The notes: generated by a model not told the origin, from the sequence alone. DNA of 19,757 bases from Acidobacteriota bacterium (GCA_021802085.1 JAKAAZ010000043.1:1-19757); one strand, 5' to 3'. Numbered from the stretch's first letter, positions 6,930 to 12,981 are shown. Made by a program: numbers and translations.

Positions 6930-7220
6930 TCAGCGCCCGTCCATGATTCGGACACTCCCGTCCGACGGCAGGAAAAGGCAGTTCCCGATGTGCCAGTGAC
7001 GACCGTACCGGCATGGATACGCTTCGAGATTCTCAGGATCACGCGCTCCCTTCTCCGCCATTCCGCGAATGTGCGCTTCTGCAGCCGCTCGGCTTGCATA
7101 TTTCTTTTTGCCCAGTTTCCCGCGCTCGCAGGAACATTTATGTTCCTTGTCGCAGTTGACGAAAATAGCGGAACCCGGTTCCGGGTGCATCAACGTTGCG
7201 AACATCACTTCCGGCTTCAT
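6930..7220 (-). CDS. Small Cys/His-rich protein of unknown function, zinc-ribbon-like
   Basis: From the ATG at 7220 the product is 96 residues. It has a cysteine group in the middle (NCDKEHKCSCERGKLGKKKY), a helix rich in Ala/Arg (SRAAAEAHIRGMAEKG), and a second group, YPCRYGRHWHIGN. The order K.Y.s...A..hi......l..Y.C....HWHiG is a recurrent pattern in tiny bacterial proteins thought to bind zinc; function is unknown. The frame stays open upstream into the flanking repeat, where a start inside the element would give 142 residues, but the upstream part has no conserved look. No good Shine-Dalgarno precedes 7220. The gene is on the opposite strand to its neighbours and lies entirely between the two inverted copies of the 130-bp element, which suggests it is cargo or a stranded gene. 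Confidence 0.6.
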   Translation of the reverse strand: MKPEVMFATLMHPEPGSAIFVNCDKEHKCSCERGKLGKKKYASRAAAEAHIRGMAEKGARDPENLEAYPCRYGRHWHIGNCLFLPSDGSVRIMDGR

Positions 7221-7312
7221 GCGGAATCCACCATCACGGGGCTGCGGCAGGGGTCGAGCCTGTCCTGTCGGCTGCCCACCGGCGTAATCACGCCCACGCT
7301 TAAATCCTACAC

Positions 7313-7442
7313 CTAGGAGCCTGTCGGGCATAGATTTCATACCCTTTAAAATCAACAACCTACAAAATCTACCATGTTTGGTATGTTGTTGATTCTATGT
7401 TGGTTACAAAATCTCAAACCCTTATGCCCGACAGACTCCTAG
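7313..7442 (-). mobile_element. MITE-like palindromic element, copy B (inverted)
   Basis: This is the exact reverse complement of 6535-6664 over all 130 bases. It has the same CTAG at both ends (7313-7316 and 7439-7442) and the same 16-bp terminal inverted repeats. The right CTAG is also the left flank of the next element (7443-7566), so this copy appears to have inserted into the CTAG beside that older element. Perfect identity between the copies points to recent insertion or homogenisation. Confidence 0.85.
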
Positions 7443-7570
7443 TGGCGTGTCGCTGAGAGTTCGTTACCGCGACAGATAAACACAGCGTCATTTCTGTCGA
7501 GAGTCTCTCAAGGACCGATTTCGACTGGACCGGCGGCGCTACTAACGTTTTCTCCGCGACACGCCACTGG
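7439..7570 (+). mobile_element. Second MITE-like family, complete copy
   Basis: The 124-bp core 7443-7566 begins TGGCGTGTCGCTGAGA and ends TCTCCGCGACACGCCA, terminal inverted repeats matching at 15 of 16 positions. Flanks are CTAG (7439-7442) and CTGG (7567-7570), an imperfect 4-bp duplication. It has no coding capacity. The element ends about 40 bp upstream of the perR -35 box, so it sits immediately beside the control region of the peroxide-stress cluster. Confidence 0.68.
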
Positions 7571-7605
7571 TTGAATCGCCTTCCACAGCCCGTGGAAAGC
7601 CTCTC

Positions 7606-7634
7606 TTGACCGATAATAAAAATTATTCTTTAAT
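7606..7634 (+). promoter_or_regulatory. perR promoter with a Fur/PerR-like operator in the spacer
   Basis: TTGACC (7606-7611) and TTTAAT (7629-7634) are 17 bp apart, each matching five of six consensus bases. The spacer and its edge hold GATAATAAAAATTATTCTT (7612-7630), which matches the classic 19-bp Fur box at 14 of 19 positions. Centred on 7621, it also matches the 7-1-7 PerR box at 10 of 14, with AATAA and TTATT arms as a perfect palindrome. A repressor here would block polymerase directly, implying autoregulation. Initiation near 7641 would leave only about 6 nt before the perR ATG and put the AGGA at 7636-7639 outside the RNA, so the exact start point is uncertain. Confidence 0.62.
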
Positions 7635-7646
7635 TAGGATGATCGA

Positions 7647-8093
7647 ATGATAATAACTTCTCTAGAATTTCGAGCTTTCTGCGCTGAGCATGGTCTGGCG
7701 GCGACGCATCAGCGCCAGATTTTGTTTGAAGTGGTTCAGGAGATGGAGGGCCATCCATCTCCTGAGGAAATCTATGCTCGTGTGCGCCGTCGCATTCCTT
7801 CTGTCTCCCTGGCGACGGTGTACAAAAATCTGCATCTTTTTATCGAGAGGGGGGTTGTAGGAGAAGTCAGCTTGCATCACGGTTCTTTGCGGATCGAAAC
7901 CAACCGTGCTGCCCATCACCATCTGGTCTGCAGAGGTTGCAAGTCGATCACGGATCTGGATGAAAAAAGCTTCAAGTTAGAAATGGAACGTGACTATGTT
8001 TCACCCGCATTTCAGGTCGAGCGCTATTCCATTGAGGTCGTCGGGCTGTGCCCGGCCTGCAAGAAAAAATCGTCAAGAGTGCCGATGAAATGA
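7647..8093 (+). CDS. perR: PerR-like Fur-family peroxide/iron regulator
   Basis: A 148-residue cytosolic repressor. The N-terminal winged helix (residues about 10-75: HGLAATHQRQILFEVV, then SLATVYKNLHLFIERGVV) is the Fur DNA-binding domain. The dimerisation domain has the structural zinc pairs C95-x2-C98 and C135-x2-C138. Candidate regulatory-metal ligands by alignment with B. subtilis PerR are H36, E84 (Asp85 in PerR), H90, H92 and D103 (Asp104 in PerR). The Asp at the last position is the residue that favours peroxide-sensitive PerR over iron-sensing Fur. The Asp-to-Glu change at 84 is unusual and could alter metal preference. ATG 7647 follows AGGA at 7-nt spacing. The genes downstream (DPSL, AhpC, AhpD) are typical PerR targets, which supports the assignment. 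Fur remains possible. Confidence 0.85.
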   Translation: MIITSLEFRAFCAEHGLAATHQRQILFEVVQEMEGHPSPEEIYARVRRRIPSVSLATVYKNLHLFIERGVVGEVSLHHGSLRIETNRAAHHHLVCRGCKSITDLDEKSFKLEMERDYVSPAFQVERYSIEVVGLCPACKKKSSRVPMK

Positions 8094-8178
8094 TGTTTTT
8101 GCAATCGAAAGCGTGTTTCATGGGCGCAGGGAGCCTCACGCAACAGAACAGGACTCATTCCGCAGAAAGGACAAGCCA

Positions 8179-8790
8179 ATGCCAGAAAAGGACACAGTGA
8201 AACCAGGCGACGTGACGAAGCGTGTCGGAGTGGAAGTCATTCGCGCTCGGGGTGTCGATGTCGAGAAACTTATCAAGGTGCTCGTCGCCAACGCGGCGGC
8301 CGAGTTTGCCAGCACGTATTACTACTACACCATTCTCCGCATGAACCTCGCCGGCCATGAGGACTACAAGGAAATATGCGAGGACGCCAGGCTGGAAGAT
8401 CGGGCCCACTGGGAACTGATCGTCCCGCGCATCTATGAGCTGGGCGGCCATCTTCCCAACGACCTGAAGGCATTTCATGACCAGGCTGGCTGTGCCGCGG
8501 CCAAGCTGCCGGACCCGCCCACAGCTGTCAACATCCTTACCTTGCTCTTGGAGTCGGAGCGCTGCGCCATCCGAAGTTGGAGCGCCGTCTGCGATATGAC
8601 CTTCGGCAAGGACCCGCGCACCTACGACATGGCGGCGCGTATTTTGAATGAGGAAATTGAGCACGAGGCGTGGTTCATAGAACTGCTGGCCCACGAGCGT
8701 GATGGAAAGTCGATCCCTTCCGGCCATTTCCGCCGCGGCACGCCGGGCGAAGCGCCGTACAGCAAGAACCGGGGATTCTACAATCCATAG
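8179..8790 (+). CDS. DPSL-type thioferritin (Dps-like ferritin-family protein)
   Basis: A 203-residue four-helix ferritin-fold protein expected to form a hollow dodecamer that oxidises Fe(II) with H2O2 and stores ferric iron, protecting DNA. Helix A carries E42 (AAEFASTYYYY), helix B has E73 and H77 (ARLEDRAHWEL, the ferritin E..xH ligands), helix C has LLLESERCAIRSW (E125, E127), and helix D has LNEEIEHEAWFIELL (E158-H162 region). C105 and C129 are about 24 residues apart and match the cysteine pair near the ferroxidase centre that defines DPSL 'thioferritins', first studied in Sulfolobus. The C-terminal SGHFRRGTPGEAPYSKN segment also matches that family. I chose ATG 8179 because AAAGGA at 8166-8171 lies 7 nt upstream and the family start fits; an upstream in-frame ATG at 8113 would add 22 unconserved residues. 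It lies 85 nt after perR and overlaps the ferredoxin gene by one base. Confidence 0.9.
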   Translation: MPEKDTVKPGDVTKRVGVEVIRARGVDVEKLIKVLVANAAAEFASTYYYYTILRMNLAGHEDYKEICEDARLEDRAHWELIVPRIYELGGHLPNDLKAFHDQAGCAAAKLPDPPTAVNILTLLLESERCAIRSWSAVCDMTFGKDPRTYDMAARILNEEIEHEAWFIELLAHERDGKSIPSGHFRRGTPGEAPYSKNRGFYNP

Positions 8791-9152
8791 TGACGAATAT
8801 CGAAGATGACAATACGAAAGAGCGGAACTTTCGGGTGGTGCTGGAAACTCCCGAGGGTCTCCGCTCTTTTGCTTGCGGCGATCGGGAACATATTTGGAAT
8901 GCTGCCGAGGCCAACGGAGTGACGCTGCCCTCCATCTGTCACCAGGGTCGTTGCCTCACCTGCGCGGGCCTGCTGCTGGAAGGAAAAGTCGAGCACGACC
9001 ATCCGGATGTGTATTTTGCCGAAGACAAAATCGCGGGCTATGTTCTGCTCTGCCGCGCCATGCCGCGCAGCGATGTGCGCATTCGCACCCATCAGGAATG
9101 GGAGATGCGGGCATACCGCGTGGCGAAGGGGTTGCCGGCTCCCTATGCATAG
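8790..9152 (+). CDS. [2Fe-2S] plant-type ferredoxin
   Basis: The protein is 120 residues from GTG 8790. The beta-grasp ferredoxin fold is indicated by FRVVLETPEGLRSFACGDREHIWNAAEANGVTLPSIC, with cluster ligands C50-x4-C55-x2-C58 and C88 (ICHQGRCLTCAG, later YVLLCRAMP), the plant/cyanobacterial type. C29 is extra. It would be a one-electron carrier in the cytosol. The GTG shares its first G with the last base of the DPSL TAG (ATAGTGA), so translation is probably coupled to DPSL and the two products are likely made together. By analogy with bacterioferritin-associated ferredoxin, it may donate electrons to the ferritin core or its cysteine pair. This pairing is inference from gene order; a reductase for the ferredoxin is not in the window. 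Confidence 0.9.
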   Translation: MTNIEDDNTKERNFRVVLETPEGLRSFACGDREHIWNAAEANGVTLPSICHQGRCLTCAGLLLEGKVEHDHPDVYFAEDKIAGYVLLCRAMPRSDVRIRTHQEWEMRAYRVAKGLPAPYA

Positions 9153-9190
9153 TCCTGTGTGCCCCAGAGCCTGCCCTGAGCGTGTTGAAG

Positions 9191-9218
9191 GGTATCATCC
9201 GCCGCGGCGCATGATACC
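9191..9218. repeat. REP-like hairpin between the ferredoxin and ahpC genes
   Basis: GGTATCAT (9191-9198) and ATGATACC (9211-9218) form a perfect 8-bp stem around a GC-rich centre that contains CGCCGCGGCG, the same 10-mer as in the palindrome at 6716-6731. It is preceded by GAGCCTGCCCTGAGCGTGTTGA, a REP-like context. No T-run follows, so it is more likely an RNA processing or stabilising hairpin, or a REP remnant, than a strong terminator. It divides the cluster into perR-DPSL-ferredoxin and ahpCD parts. Confidence 0.45.
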
Positions 9219-9332
9219 TGGGATTCCATCGCAAGCACTTTGTTATCCTGAATAGTTGAATGATTTTCTACATTGGCGCGTATGGAACGCCAGCCGGATT
9301 TCCACCTAAACCAAATTAAAGGGGCGACAAAC

Positions 9333-9878
9333 ATGCTACAAATTGGCGAAAAATTTCCCGACTTTTCTCTGACAGCTACGGTTTCGACAGACAAGGATGA
9401 GGCGAAAGCCTTTACGACCATCACGCAGGAATCCTATCCGGGCAAGTGGAAGCTCTACTTCTTCTGGCCGAAGGACTTTACCTTCGTCTGTCCCACAGAG
9501 ATTGCCGCGTTCGGCAAGCTGAATCGGGAGTTTGCGGACCGCGACTGCCAGGTTCTCGGCGCCAGCACGGACAATGAGTACGTTCACGCCGCGTGGCGCA
9601 CCCATCATGCCGACCTGAAGGATTTGCCCTTTCCCATGCTTTCCGACATCAAGCGCGATCTTAGCGGTCAGCTTGGAATTCTGGATGAGCAGGCGGGCGT
9701 TGCGCAGCGAGCCACCTTCCTCGTGGACCCTGAAAACGTCATCCGCTTTATCTATGTGACCGATCTTTCCGTTGGCCGCAACCCGCAGGAAGTTCTGCGC
9801 GTGCTGGATGCATTGCAGACCGACGAGCTGTGCCCCTGCAACTGGCAAAAGGGCGACGCAACTCTCCAGGTCCGATAG
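9333..9878 (+). CDS. ahpC: Alkyl hydroperoxide reductase AhpC (mycobacterial type)
   Basis: A 181-residue cytosolic 2-Cys peroxiredoxin reducing H2O2, organic peroxides and peroxynitrite. The peroxidatic C53 lies in FFWPKDFTFVCPTEIAAF, with the conserved Pro, Thr and the later Arg (ATFLVDPENVIRF region). C167 and C169 in ELCPCNW match the resolving cysteines of the Mycobacterium tuberculosis AhpC (ELCACNW), which is recycled by AhpD rather than AhpF. The immediate ahpD neighbour supports this. ATG 9333 follows AAAGGGG at 9318-9324 with 8-nt spacing; an in-frame ATG at 9273 would add 20 unlikely residues. The protein stops soon after GDATLQVR and so lacks the short tail seen in mycobacterial proteins. 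No firm promoter was found in the 180 bp upstream, so it may be read through from the ferredoxin gene. Confidence 0.95.
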   Translation: MLQIGEKFPDFSLTATVSTDKDEAKAFTTITQESYPGKWKLYFFWPKDFTFVCPTEIAAFGKLNREFADRDCQVLGASTDNEYVHAAWRTHHADLKDLPFPMLSDIKRDLSGQLGILDEQAGVAQRATFLVDPENVIRFIYVTDLSVGRNPQEVLRVLDALQTDELCPCNWQKGDATLQVR

Positions 9879-9898
9879 GCGAAGTGAAAGGACAATGC

Positions 9899-10453
9899 AT
9901 GCCTCTCGATGAATTGATCGACGGCCTTCCTGAATATGCGAAGGACCTGAAGTTGAATTACTCCTCACTGGTGCGCCAGAACATCGAGCTTACCAAGACG
10001 CAAGCATGGGGAACTTTGCTGGTGAGCGCCATTGCCACGCGGCAGTCTATTCTGACAGGGGCCGCGTTGCAGTCGTCGGCGGAGCATTTGACCGCGGAGC
10101 AGGTGGACGCGGTCAAAACGGCGGCGGCGTTGATGGGGATGAACAACATTTTCTATCGCTTCCATCACCTGACCAGGAATGAGAAGTACGGCACGATGCC
10201 CGCGCGGCTGCGGATGAACGGCATTCGCGCGCACAAGGCCGATCCGGTGGACTTTGAGCTGTGGTGCCTCGCCGCCTCCGCCGTCAACGGCTGCGGCAAG
10301 TGTATCGATGCCCACGAGAATGTGTTGCGGCAGAAGGGGATTACAGAAGAGCAGATCGTCGCCGCGGTCCGCATCGCCTCCATTGTGCATGCGATCGGCA
10401 CGGTGCTGGATATGGAATACAGCTCCGTGATGGGACCCGTGTTGCAGCAGTAA
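9899..10453 (+). CDS. ahpD: Alkylhydroperoxidase AhpD
   Basis: A 184-residue all-helical protein of the AhpD/CMD family that passes electrons to AhpC through a CxxC pair and has weak peroxidase activity itself. The active-site motif NGCGKCIDAHE gives C132, C135 and H139, and E120 (VDFELW) is the upstream proton-relay glutamate. All four keep the spacing of M. tuberculosis AhpD Glu118/Cys130/Cys133/His137. The start at ATG 9899 has AAAGGA at 9887-9892 with 6-nt spacing. It begins 20 nt after ahpC, so the two form an operon. In mycobacteria AhpD is reduced by the lipoyl protein SucB through Lpd; those genes are not in the window. Family and role are secure. Confidence 0.95.
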   Translation: MPLDELIDGLPEYAKDLKLNYSSLVRQNIELTKTQAWGTLLVSAIATRQSILTGAALQSSAEHLTAEQVDAVKTAAALMGMNNIFYRFHHLTRNEKYGTMPARLRMNGIRAHKADPVDFELWCLAASAVNGCGKCIDAHENVLRQKGITEEQIVAAVRIASIVHAIGTVLDMEYSSVMGPVLQQ

Positions 10454-10505
10454 AAACGGCAAGCAGGCGCGTCAGAGTGCGTTTCTCTCAGGCAGAGGGA
10501 GCGGG

Positions 10506-10511
10506 TACACT
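10506..10511 (+). promoter_or_regulatory. Candidate -10 box for a (near-)leaderless lipoprotein mRNA
   Basis: TACACT at 10506-10511 lies 8 nt before the lipoprotein ATG at 10520, where no Shine-Dalgarno is present at usable distance (GGAG at 10498-10501 is too far). Initiation about seven bases after the box would fall at or beside the ATG. No convincing -35 is seen. The same TACACT precedes the next lipoprotein gene (11747-11752). Confidence 0.3.
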
Positions 10512-10519
10512 ATCCATGT

Positions 10520-11701
10520 ATGAGGCTACGGATTTCTCTCTCTGGCGCGCTGTGCGGACTTGCCATCGTTTTCCTGGCTGTTGTCGTTCCGGCCACGACA
10601 GGCTGCAAAGGCTTCTTTATGCCGGTCTGCCAGGCGAATAACGACTGCGTGAGTAGCGGAAGCGGAAGCGGAAGCGGTAGCGGCGGCGGTAGCGCAACTT
10701 ACAGTTCATATGCGTATGTGGCCAATGCCACTACAGAAACCATTGCAGCTTTTCCGCTTCCGACTGCGACATTTACCAGCATCTCGGGTACCTCCTACAA
10801 CCTGAGCAGCGCGCTGAGCGCATTGGCCGCCACTCCGAAGGGCACGTTTCTCTACGTGGCAACCGGGGGGAATGGTTCAGTCTTTGTGTATAGCATTGGT
10901 ACGAATGGGGCGCTGACGCTGGGAAACAGCGGCAGTCCAGTGGCTTCGACTCTGAATCCGACCTGGATGACCATCGATCCCAGCGGCAACTGGTTGTTTA
11001 TGGTCTCTTCCGATTTAACGGCGCTATTTGAATATCAGATCAATCCCACGACCGGGGCACTGACGCAGATTGGCCAGGGAATCACACTCGACGCAGGCAG
11101 TCCCACTCAAGTCTATGTCACCCCCAACGACCAATACCTGTATGTTGGCCTGGGAAGCGGCGGCACGGACGGATTCACGTTCAACAGCACCAGCGGCGCG
11201 CTAAGTGGGCAGATGCATCTGGCGCCGCTCAACGGGGCATCGGACAATACGTTTGCAGCCGATAACAATTCAGCCTATTTATTTGTCGGTGAAGCGGGAT
11301 CGGGCATTCGTGTTTTGACGATCGGAACGGGCGGCGCGCTGAAGGAGGTCACTGGTTCGCCGTTTACCTCTCCGCTCGGCCCGCAGTCTATCGTGGTCGA
11401 TCCAAGCAATACGTACGTCTATGTCGCCAACCGCACCGCAAATGTCATCACCGGATATACGCTGGGGACTGGCGGCACGCTGACACAGCTCTCCAGTTCG
11501 CCGTTTGCCACTGGCTCCGCGCCGACCGCGATATCGCTGGATTCGACGGGAAAATATCTGCTGGTGATTAATGCTGGTGGCTCGCCGGACCTGCAGGTGT
11601 TCAGTTTCGACGCGACCATCGGAGGCAAGCTGGACTCGGTCGTATCGACGGCCACAGGAACGGATCCTGCCGGCGCCATCGCTCTCTCCGTGGTGCCGTA
11701 A
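10520..11701 (+). CDS. YVTN/lactonase-like beta-propeller lipoprotein
   Basis: The protein is 393 residues. An N-terminal signal (residues about 8-28) ends in the lipobox-like TTGC with C29, so it should be lipid-anchored. A Ser-Gly linker (residues 46-57) follows, encoded by six near-perfect 6-bp units. The rest contains six or seven repeats of the beta-propeller type, visible as ATPKGTFLYVATG, IDPSGNWLFMVS, VTPNDQYLYVGLG, ADNNSAYLFVGEA, VDPSNTYVYVANR and LDSTGKYLLVINA, each followed by a 'vs.d..tGal....gsP' strand. These match the YVTN/6-phosphogluconolactonase-like propellers that are greatly expanded in acidobacteria. No catalytic residues can be assigned, and a binding or surface role is as likely as an enzymatic one. 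It is the first of two consecutive lipoprotein genes. Confidence 0.85.
   Translation: MRLRISLSGALCGLAIVFLAVVVPATTGCKGFFMPVCQANNDCVSSGSGSGSGSGGGSATYSSYAYVANATTETIAAFPLPTATFTSISGTSYNLSSALSALAATPKGTFLYVATGGNGSVFVYSIGTNGALTLGNSGSPVASTLNPTWMTIDPSGNWLFMVSSDLTALFEYQINPTTGALTQIGQGITLDAGSPTQVYVTPNDQYLYVGLGSGGTDGFTFNSTSGALSGQMHLAPLNGASDNTFAADNNSAYLFVGEAGSGIRVLTIGTGGALKEVTGSPFTSPLGPQSIVVDPSNTYVYVANRTANVITGYTLGTGGTLTQLSSSPFATGSAPTAISLDSTGKYLLVINAGGSPDLQVFSFDATIGGKLDSVVSTATGTDPAGAIALSVVP
10655..10690 (+). repeat. Six 6-bp tandem units (AGCGGA-like) encoding a Ser-Gly linker
   Basis: Units read AGCGGA three times, then AGCGGT, AGCGGC and GGCGGT. They lie in frame in the lipoprotein gene, so gain or loss of units by slippage would only change linker length. 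Confidence 0.8.
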
Positions 11702-11775
11702 GGATCATGTGTGGGGGCGGTCCGCGGTTGTTTGCACGTTTGCGCGTACACTGAAATTTCTGCTACTTGGACGCT

Positions 11776-12981
11776 ATGCCTGATTTCCCCCTGCCAATTG
11801 CGCCTCCAGTGCGCCCGAGTCGACGGAGCGCATCTTGTCTCGCCGCATGCCTGTCGGTTGTACTGATCTGCCTGGCCGGTTGCAGCCATCTTCGATCCAC
11901 CTCTTCCGCGGAATATGTCTACGTGGCCGTGAAGCAGATGTATCTGCGCGACCGCGTGGCTATCGTGGCCAATCGCGTCGCCGAAGTGAACAATGGAGAG
12001 CGCCTGCAAGTCATGCAGCATATCCCGCGATTCACGCAGGTGAAAACGCCGCGGGGCGAGGTCGGTTGGATTGAAGACCATGCCGTCATCGATCAAAGCG
12101 AGTTCGACGAGTTTGAGAATTTAGGGAAGTCCCATGCCGGCCAGACTCCCGTCGCCACAGCAGTTCTCTACAACGAGCTGTATATGCACCTGACGCCGGG
12201 GCGGCAGACGCAGCGGTTCTATCTGCTGCCGGCGAATACAAAGGTTTTTCTGCTGGAGCGCGCTTCTACTCCCAGGTTTGCGGCGAGCAACGTGCTGGGT
12301 CTGCCGGCGGGCGCCCCGAAAGCTCCGGCAATCCCTCGCCACAACAAGGGCCATCAAGAAGGCTTCGAGTCGCGATTCCTGCCTGCGGTTCCCATGGAGG
12401 ATTGGTGGCTGGTGCGCGATAGCGCCGGGCACACGGGATGGATGCTCTCGCGTGACCTGCAGGTGGATGTACCGGACGACGTGGCGCAGTATGCGGAAAA
12501 TGAAAGGATGATCGGGGCCTATGTCCTGCGTACCGTCTCGGATCCAGATTCCGGCAAGCCGAACGGACAGGTGCCGGAGTATCTGACGGTGCTGACTCCC
12601 TACAAGAACGGCTTGCCGTACGACTTCGATCAGGTGCGCGTGTTTACCTGGGACACGCGCAGGCACCGCTATGGCACCGCTTTTCGGGAGCATGATATTG
12701 TCGGGTTCTTTCCCGTGAAGGTGACACCCGGCAACGACAACAGTTCCAATGGACCGGAGCCGACGTTTAGCTTCCAGGTGGCGGAGGGCGGCAACGTCAG
12801 TCTGGATACAAAGACCGGGATGCCGCAGGCATCGCAGTTGAAGACGTTGACGTACCGGATGGAAGGGAACCTGGTGCGGCCGGTTCTGTCCGCCGGCGCC
12901 ACGCCCGCTCCCAGGGCAACCCGCGCCGTGCGGTCCCGCGTATCGCATAGCCGCAAGAGCCACAGGCGCCCTCGCCATTAG
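11776..12981 (+). CDS. SH3-domain lipoprotein with a basic C-terminal tail
   Basis: The protein is 401 residues from ATG 11776. A basic n-region and hydrophobic stretch end in the lipobox LAGC with C36. Residues about 46-107 (YVYVAVKQMYLRDRVAIVANRVAEVNNGERLQVM, then VKTPRGEVGWIEDHAVI) form a bacterial SH3 domain. A second SH3-like unit follows at about 131-230 (YMHLTPG, then VFLLER, WWLVRDSAGHTGWMLSRDL). These domains commonly bind peptidoglycan. The region 240-370 is unrecognised and mostly beta-like. The last 30 residues are Ala/Pro-rich and then strongly basic (RAVRSRVSHSRKSHRRPRH), which is uncommon for a lipoprotein and may bind wall polymers or nucleic acid. A TTG at 11767 is an alternative start adding three residues. 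TACACT at 11747-11752 is a possible -10 box. The gene converges on recQ with 97 bp between stops. Confidence 0.8.
   Translation: MPDFPLPIAPPVRPSRRSASCLAACLSVVLICLAGCSHLRSTSSAEYVYVAVKQMYLRDRVAIVANRVAEVNNGERLQVMQHIPRFTQVKTPRGEVGWIEDHAVIDQSEFDEFENLGKSHAGQTPVATAVLYNELYMHLTPGRQTQRFYLLPANTKVFLLERASTPRFAASNVLGLPAGAPKAPAIPRHNKGHQEGFESRFLPAVPMEDWWLVRDSAGHTGWMLSRDLQVDVPDDVAQYAENERMIGAYVLRTVSDPDSGKPNGQVPEYLTVLTPYKNGLPYDFDQVRVFTWDTRRHRYGTAFREHDIVGFFPVKVTPGNDNSSNGPEPTFSFQVAEGGNVSLDTKTGMPQASQLKTLTYRMEGNLVRPVLSAGATPAPRATRAVRSRVSHSRKSHRRPRH

Noticed and set aside
6619..6999. Plus-strand frame running from inside MITE copy A through the REP-like sequence
   Set aside because: Its start lies inside the repeat and is identical to the one on the opposite strand in copy B, and the rest is non-coding-looking sequence over repeats.
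9240..9275. TTGTTA/TTGAAT with TACATT considered as an ahpC promoter
   Set aside because: The spacings (23 bp and 7 bp) do not fit sigma-70 geometry, and no PerR-like palindrome accompanies them.
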